From NCBI GenBank assembly GCA_946183715.1, contig CAMHDB010000052.1, positions 1 to 9,902 of the forward strand: a stretch of 9,902 bases of DNA. Reading direction: 5' to 3'. The stretch is from an uncultured Oscillibacter sp. Lineage in GTDB: Bacteria; Bacillota; Clostridia; Oscillospirales; Oscillospiraceae. Below the pieces are notes generated by a model. It did no database searches, was not told the DNA's origin, and was given only the letters and a program-made list of their open reading frames with translations. Position numbers and translations under genes: made by a program. Shown here piece after piece: positions 5,917 through 9,902 of this stretch (position 1 is the first letter of the stretch; each line of letters opens with the position of its first letter).

Positions 5917-7307
5917 TGCGCCACCTTTTTTTTCGCCTTGCGGGAACTCCGGAAAACGGAGAGTATGCACAGGCCAAACAGCAGGGCCTCCACGGAGACG
6001 ATGTCCGAGGCGGTACTTCTCAGGCCAATGGAGAGGATTTCGTTTTTCGGCTCTTTGAGTATCTGGAAAGCGTTTTCGAGCTGTTCGGACTTGTAGAAGT
6101 CGTCCGCCGTCCGCTGGATGTCGGACAGGAGCTGCCCGATTTTCTCGTCGATGGTCTTCAACTGCGCCTCCACGATTTCGACGCTTCCGGAGGACTCACC
6201 GGACTGGAGGCGCTCCATCCGCCGCGTCAGCATGGCTATCTGCTCCCGCGTCTCGGACATGGAGGTCTGACAGGATACCTTCTGGTTGATGAGGCTGTTG
6301 TACATCTGCGACGGCTGTGTAAATTCAAACTGTCCGGAGACCTCGTTGCCGTCTTCTCCGCCGCTATCGCCCATGATGGGGAAGACTGCGTTCGTTTTCA
6401 CGTAGCTTTCGAGCTGGCGGTTGAGGATATACAGGCGGGAATCCTGCTGGGCCAGCGCCCTCTCGGCGTCCTCGATTTTGTACTGATAGTAGTCAATCAG
6501 GTAGTCGCGGTCTTTGGTCATGTTATTGCTGACGATGTACGACGTGACCCAATCGACATTCTCACTGCGGATGGTGTCGAGCGTGTCAATCAGGTCGGGG
6601 AAGGAGTAACCGGTCTGCGTGGAGACAAAGCGGCGATTGTCCTGTCCCTCGGCGTGGGACAGGTAGGCGCGGAGCGTCGTAAGGTGATTGTTGAGCACGT
6701 CCACGGCGTCGATATAGTCGTAAGTCTGATAATCGTTGTCGTTCAGGGAGAGCTCGAAGGCGGTTTGGTAGCCGTACTTGTCGTAGAAGAACTCCTGATA
6801 GGCGCTCAGACACTCGGAAAGGAAGCGCGGCGCGTCCTGCGCGGAAATGCCGGCGTCGGCGTAGTGGAACTTGAACGTGTAGTCCGCGGGGAAGTACGAC
6901 GACTCCCTGATACTCGTCACCTCGGCGATTTCCTCTTTCTCCTTATCGAAAATAGAGACGTTTTCCGTCAGCGTCCGGAAGACTTTCTCATCGATGTTCC
7001 CCAAGACATCCAGCGCGCCTTGAATGCGTTCCACAGTCTCCTCCGAAGTGTCGAGGCCCATCGCCCCGGCGGCTCGCCGGACAATTTCCGCGTTCTTCAT
7101 CTCCGCCGGGTCAAACACATGTCCGTTCGGGTCAACGCCGGATTCCACGCGGGTATAATTAAAATGCACGAGCGCGGAACACGTCGCGCGTTCGGACAGG
7201 AATATCGCATGAAGCGCGAACACCAGAAGAAAGGCGAGCACGAAAATACCCAGCCACTTCTTAAAGGCACCCGTCAGCCGCGCGCGCCATGTGGAATTAG
7301 ATTCCAT
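5913..7307 (-). CDS. Wzz-like polysaccharide co-polymerase family membrane protein (first of a paralogous pair)
   Basis: The protein has 464 residues. A short basic N-terminus is followed by TM1 (about 20-37), a long extracytoplasmic region with coiled-coil stretches, and TM2 (about 434-451) with a lysine/arginine-rich tail ending KAKKKVAQ. This N- and C-terminal TM plan, plus paralogy to the next gene, supports membership in the Wzz/PCP group. Unlike its partner it lacks the proline-rich motif before TM2 (here EPKNEILSIGLRSTAS). There is no kinase domain. The ATG at 7307 is preferred over a TTG at 7316. The AGAGGTGA upstream is about 9 bases from the ATG and only about 1 base from the TTG. 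It is co-transcribed and translationally coupled with the next gene through an ATGA overlap. The pair may form a hetero-oligomer. No glycosyltransferase or polymerase is adjacent, so the substrate cannot be inferred. Confidence 0.68.
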   Translation of the reverse strand: MESNSTWRARLTGAFKKWLGIFVLAFLLVFALHAIFLSERATCSALVHFNYTRVESGVDPNGHVFDPAEMKNAEIVRRAAGAMGLDTSEETVERIQGALDVLGNIDEKVFRTLTENVSIFDKEKEEIAEVTSIRESSYFPADYTFKFHYADAGISAQDAPRFLSECLSAYQEFFYDKYGYQTAFELSLNDNDYQTYDYIDAVDVLNNHLTTLRAYLSHAEGQDNRRFVSTQTGYSFPDLIDTLDTIRSENVDWVTSYIVSNNMTKDRDYLIDYYQYKIEDAERALAQQDSRLYILNRQLESYVKTNAVFPIMGDSGGEDGNEVSGQFEFTQPSQMYNSLINQKVSCQTSMSETREQIAMLTRRMERLQSGESSGSVEIVEAQLKTIDEKIGQLLSDIQRTADDFYKSEQLENAFQILKEPKNEILSIGLRSTASDIVSVEALLFGLCILSVFRSSRKAKKKVAQ

Positions 7308-7358
7308 AGTATCCAATCACCTCTCGAAAAGTAATTTCCGCCAATTGAAGTCGGCGGC

Positions 7359-7387
7359 ATTCTATCACATTCCGGTGAGAGCGTCAA
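7359..7387 (-). promoter_or_regulatory. promoter of the wzz-like operon
   Basis: On the minus strand, a -35 TTGACG (7387-7382), a 17-base spacer and a -10 TAGAAT (7364-7359) are preceded by an extended TGA. The start would be near 7352, about 45 bases before the ATG. This is a strong sigma-A type site. Confidence 0.78.
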
Positions 7388-7554
7388 CCCCTCCCGCGCG
7401 GCATTTTCGCGGGGAAAGTTTCCCGGAACCGTGGCTTGCGCCCATTCCGCGGAGCGGCGCAAGGAACGCCCCGCCCTTGTCACGCCGCCGCAAACCTGCT
7501 GTGCTCAACGGCGGCCTGTCTGCAAACAGCTAAGGCGGACGGCGCGCAAAGCCC
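7388..7554. other. GC-rich intergenic stretch with several inverted repeats
   Basis: No coding sequence is supported here, between the wzz-like and feo promoters. Four short inverted repeats are present: CCCGCG/CGCGGG (7393-7398, 7408-7413), the 13-bp palindrome GGGAAAGTTTCCC (7412-7424), CTTGCGCC/GGCGCAAG (7435-7442, 7456-7463) and GCCGCCG/CGGCGGC (7484-7490, 7509-7515). None is followed by a T-run on either strand. They may be operators or a structured spacer; no known family is recognised. Confidence 0.5.
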
Positions 7555-7583
7555 TTGACAAACGGAGTTAGTTGTGTTAAACT
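7555..7583 (+). promoter_or_regulatory. feo operon promoter
   Basis: A perfect -35 TTGACA (7555-7560), a 17-base spacer and a weak -10 TAAACT (7578-7583) are helped by a TGT in front, an extended -10. The start would be near 7590, leaving a leader of about 53 bases. A GAGTT/AACTC inverted repeat (7565-7569, 7580-7584) lies over the spacer and -10. Confidence 0.75.
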
Positions 7584-7592
7584 CATCCCGGC

Positions 7593-7611
7593 TTTGGTTA
7601 GCAGAGCCTAA
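7593..7611 (+). promoter_or_regulatory. candidate DtxR/IdeR-type iron box
   Basis: The 19-mer TTTGGTTAGCAGAGCCTAA agrees by eye at 15 of 19 positions with the DtxR/IdeR consensus TTAGGTTAGCCTAACCTAA. It covers the first transcribed bases of feo, a position suited to iron-dependent repression of ferrous iron uptake. The same bases can form a 7-bp RNA hairpin (7590-7596 with 7602-7608, including one G-U pair), so an RNA role is an alternative. The regulator gene is not in the window. Confidence 0.55.
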
Positions 7612-7642
7612 TTCGCAGACTAGATAGGGAGGCTGTTGTGTT

Positions 7643-7855
7643 ATGATGCCTCTGATGTTGGCACCCCCCGGAGAACCCGTCACCGTTCGGAAAATCAGCG
7701 GACAGGACCACATCCGCCGTCACTTGGCGGAACTGGGCTTCGTCGTCGGGGCGGACGTGACGGTCGTCAGCGAGGCCGGCGGAAACCTGATTGTACAGGT
7801 TCGCGACAGCCGTCTGGCCCTCGACAAGAGCATGGCGACCCGGATTATGATTTAA
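7643..7855 (+). CDS. feoA: FeoA family protein (first copy)
   Basis: This 70-residue protein has the small SH3-like FeoA fold. The family is cytosolic, needed for Fe2+ uptake through FeoB, and thought to touch its cytoplasmic part. The pattern EPVTVRKISG, then IRRHLAELGFVVGADVTVV, then GGNLIVQVRDSRLALDKSMA is the usual FeoA order, ending in an IM-type C-terminus. ATG codons stand at 7643 and 7646; the first is 10 bases from GGGAGG (7627-7632) and is preferred. It is the first gene of the feo operon, 12 bases before a second feoA. The copies are only loosely similar and may have different partners or roles. Confidence 0.9.
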   Translation: MMPLMLAPPGEPVTVRKISGQDHIRRHLAELGFVVGADVTVVSEAGGNLIVQVRDSRLALDKSMATRIMI

Positions 7856-7867
7856 GGAGGCCCGAAC

Positions 7868-8089
7868 ATGAGAACGTTGAAAGATGTGCGCGTCGGGGAG
7901 ACTGTCACCGTGGCGAAACTCCGCGGGGAAGGCCCCGTCAAGCGCCGCATTATGGACATGGGAATCACCAAGGGCGTGACGGTTCTGGTACGGAAAGTAG
8001 CCCCGCTGGGAGACCCGATGGAACTGAATATCCGCGGCTACGAGCTGTCCATCCGGAAGGCCGACGCGGAAATGATTGAGGTAGAGTAA
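7868..8089 (+). CDS. feoA: FeoA family protein (second copy)
   Basis: This 73-residue FeoA-fold protein has an opening TLKDVRVGETVTVAKLRGEG, then VKRRIMDMGITKGVTVLVRKVAPLGDP and the ending ELSIRKADAEMIEV. That is a closer match than the first copy to canonical FeoA, with the RRxxDMGxxxG and APLGDP motifs. AAGGAGG lies about 7 bases before the ATG. Its TAA overlaps the feoB ATG (TAATG), implying translational coupling and equal supply with FeoB. It is probably the copy that directly assists FeoB. Confidence 0.93.
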   Translation: MRTLKDVRVGETVTVAKLRGEGPVKRRIMDMGITKGVTVLVRKVAPLGDPMELNIRGYELSIRKADAEMIEVE

Positions 8090-9902
8090 TGGACATGAAA
8101 ATAGCGCTTGCGGGAAACCCGAACTGCGGCAAAACCACGCTGTTCAATGCCCTGACGGGCTCCCGGCAGTACGTGGGCAACTGGCCCGGCGTCACGGTCG
8201 AGAAGAAGGAAGGCCGCCTGAAAGGTCATGAGGATGTCGTGATTCAGGACTTGCCCGGCATTTACTCCCTCTCCCCCTACACGCTGGAAGAAGTCGTGGC
8301 GCGGAATTACCTCGTGAAGGAGCACCCCGACGCGATTCTCAACATTGTGGACGGCACGAACATCGAGCGGAATCTGTACCTGACGACGCAGTTGATTGAG
8401 CTGGGGATTCCGGTCGTCGTCGCGGTGAACATGATGGACCTTGTCCGCAAGAACGGCGACACCATCGACCTGAAAACGCTCTCCGACGCGCTGGGCTGTG
8501 AGGCCGTGGAGATGAGCGCGCTTCGCGGAGAAGGCAGTACGCGGGCCGCCGAGGAGGCCGTACAGGCCGCGCAGAACCGCCGCACGGGCGAACTTCCGCA
8601 CGTCTTTATGGGGAGCGTCGAACACGCCCTCGCGCATATTGAGGAATCCATACAGGGCATGGTCGACGGTCGATATCTCCGCTGGTACGCGGTCAAGATT
8701 TTCGAGCGCGACGAAAAGGTCATGGAGGAACTCCACCTTTCGCCGGAACTCGCCGCGCATTTAGAAGGGCATATCGCCGACTGCGAAACCGAAATGGACG
8801 ACGATTCCGAGTCGATTATCACGAATCAGCGCTACGCCTACATCGCGAATGTCGTCGCGAAATCGGTCAGGAAGCACCACGCCGAACACGCTTTGAGCGC
8901 GTCGGACAGAATCGACCAGATTGTGACCAACCGCCTGTTAGGCCTTCCCATTTTCGCGCTGATTATGTTCGGCGTGTACGCGATTGCGATGGGGAGCTTT
9001 GAAATCAACGGCATTCCGATTTCCATCGGCACATGGGGCACCGACTTCGCCAACGACGTGATTTTCGGCGAATGGGTTCCCGGCCTGATTGATTCGCTCT
9101 TGAGCGTGTTGCACGTCGCGGAGGGCGGCTGGCTCTACGGCCTGATTCAGGACGGCATTGTAGCGGGCGTCGGGGCCGTGCTGGGATTCGTGCCCCAAAT
9201 GCTGGTACTGTTCTTCTTCCTCGCGATTCTGGAGGATATCGGCTACATGGCGCGTGTGGCGTTCGTCATGGACAGGATTTTCCGCCACTTCGGCCTGTCC
9301 GGGAAGTCGTTCATTCCGATGTTGGTCGCCACCGGGTGCGGAATCCCCGGCCTGATGGCCTCCCGCACTATCGAACAGGACAAAGACCGGAAACTTACCC
9401 TCATGACTACGACGTTCATGCCCTGCGGCGCGAAAGCCCCGATTATCGGACTTGTCGCGGGCGCGCTGTTCAACCAGTCGGCATGGGTGGCCACGTCGGC
9501 CTACTTCCTCGGTATGGCGTCCATCGTGCTGTCGGGCATTATGCTGAAGAAGTTCAAGATTTTCGCCGGGGAGCCGTCGCCGTTCGTCATGGAACTGCCC
9601 GCCTACCACGTCCCGTCCGCCGGAAACGTCCTGCGCGCCACTTGGGAGCGCGGCTGGTCGTTCATCGTGCGCGCCGGAAGCGTCATCGTGATTTCGTCCA
9701 TTATTATCTGGTTCCTCTCGAGTTTCGGCATGGTCAACGGGCGCTTCGGCATGGTCGACAACCTCTGGGAGGACGTGGACGAGGCCTATACCGAACAGGT
9801 CGCCGAACGCATGCACATTGACCCGGAGGAAGTCTCGCCGATGGACGACTCCATACTCGCCGGAATCGGCAACGGCGTCTCCGTGATATTCCGCCCGCTG
9901 GG
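8089..9902 (+). CDS. feoB: ferrous iron transporter FeoB (3' end cut by window)
   Basis: FeoB is the inner-membrane Fe2+ transporter with a cytosolic GTPase domain. The frame is open for 604 codons to the window end, and roughly 100-200 residues are missing by family length. The G-protein motifs are complete: G1 GNPNCGKTT (9-17), G2 threonine T36, G3 DLPG (54-57), G4 NMMD (114-117) and G5 SAL (143-145). A helical linker follows, then the membrane part from VTNRLLGLPIFALIMF. The conserved Gate segments read ATGCGIPGLMASRTIE and TTTFMPCGAKAPIIG, rather than the E. coli-like GCNVPA and NPFMSCGARLPVY forms. The ATG overlaps the feoA stop and has GAGG upstream. A feoC or FeoB-associated gene may follow beyond the edge. 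The function is certain at family level; the preferred metal is not certain. Confidence 0.97.
   Translation, partial: MDMKIALAGNPNCGKTTLFNALTGSRQYVGNWPGVTVEKKEGRLKGHEDVVIQDLPGIYSLSPYTLEEVVARNYLVKEHPDAILNIVDGTNIERNLYLTTQLIELGIPVVVAVNMMDLVRKNGDTIDLKTLSDALGCEAVEMSALRGEGSTRAAEEAVQAAQNRRTGELPHVFMGSVEHALAHIEESIQGMVDGRYLRWYAVKIFERDEKVMEELHLSPELAAHLEGHIADCETEMDDDSESIITNQRYAYIANVVAKSVRKHHAEHALSASDRIDQIVTNRLLGLPIFALIMFGVYAIAMGSFEINGIPISIGTWGTDFANDVIFGEWVPGLIDSLLSVLHVAEGGWLYGLIQDGIVAGVGAVLGFVPQMLVLFFFLAILEDIGYMARVAFVMDRIFRHFGLSGKSFIPMLVATGCGIPGLMASRTIEQDKDRKLTLMTTTFMPCGAKAPIIGLVAGALFNQSAWVATSAYFLGMASIVLSGIMLKKFKIFAGEPSPFVMELPAYHVPSAGNVLRATWERGWSFIVRAGSVIVISSIIIWFLSSFGMVNGRFGMVDNLWEDVDEAYTEQVAERMHIDPEEVSPMDDSILAGIGNGVSVIFRPL

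Noticed and set aside
5910..7334. 474-codon plus-strand open frame opposite the first wzz-like gene
   Set aside because: The minus frame has TM segments, a promoter, a ribosome binding site and a paralogue next door. The plus frame has no promoter and no membrane or domain pattern.
8938..9816. 292-codon minus-strand frame opposite feoB
   Set aside because: feoB is continuously open in the plus direction with strong family motifs across the same bases.

Overview
The window looks like a chromosomal stretch of a fairly GC-rich anaerobic Firmicute, most likely in the class Clostridia. Clues are the Mrp-type Fe-S ATPase with an N-terminal cysteine cluster, the tandem feoA-feoA-feoB iron operon, strong GGAGG-like ribosome binding sites and clear sigma-A type promoters. 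The taxon is an inference and no species can be named. I saw no rRNA, tRNA, CRISPR array, transposase or phage gene.

Left part (1-2345): a possible 28-residue tail of a membrane protein reads rightwards off the left edge and converges on guaA. guaA here encodes only the ATP-pyrophosphatase and dimerisation part of GMP synthase, with no glutamine amidotransferase domain. It reads leftwards from its own promoter and has a long 3' tail before a terminator. Next to it, also leftwards, is a single-gene unit for a Mrp/NBP35 ATPase with its own promoter and terminator.

Middle (2346-7307): a divergent intergenic region holds the mrp and nptA promoters and an unexplained foldable segment between them. 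nptA (rightwards) encodes a Na/phosphate cotransporter fused to a PhoU-like domain. It converges on a leftward two-gene operon of paralogous Wzz-like, two-TM, coiled-coil proteins. These are translationally coupled by an ATGA overlap and have no polysaccharide genes or tyrosine kinase next to them.

Right part (7308-9902): a 335-base divergent region carries the wzz-like promoter, several GC-rich inverted repeats, the feo promoter and a good DtxR/IdeR-type iron box over the feo start site. The feo operon follows: feoA, a second feoA, and feoB, which is cut by the window end after 604 codons. The genes are mostly independent housekeeping and transport units (purine synthesis, Fe-S carrier, phosphate uptake, ferrous iron uptake). 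The least understood part is the wzz-like pair. No clearly novel multi-gene system is evident.
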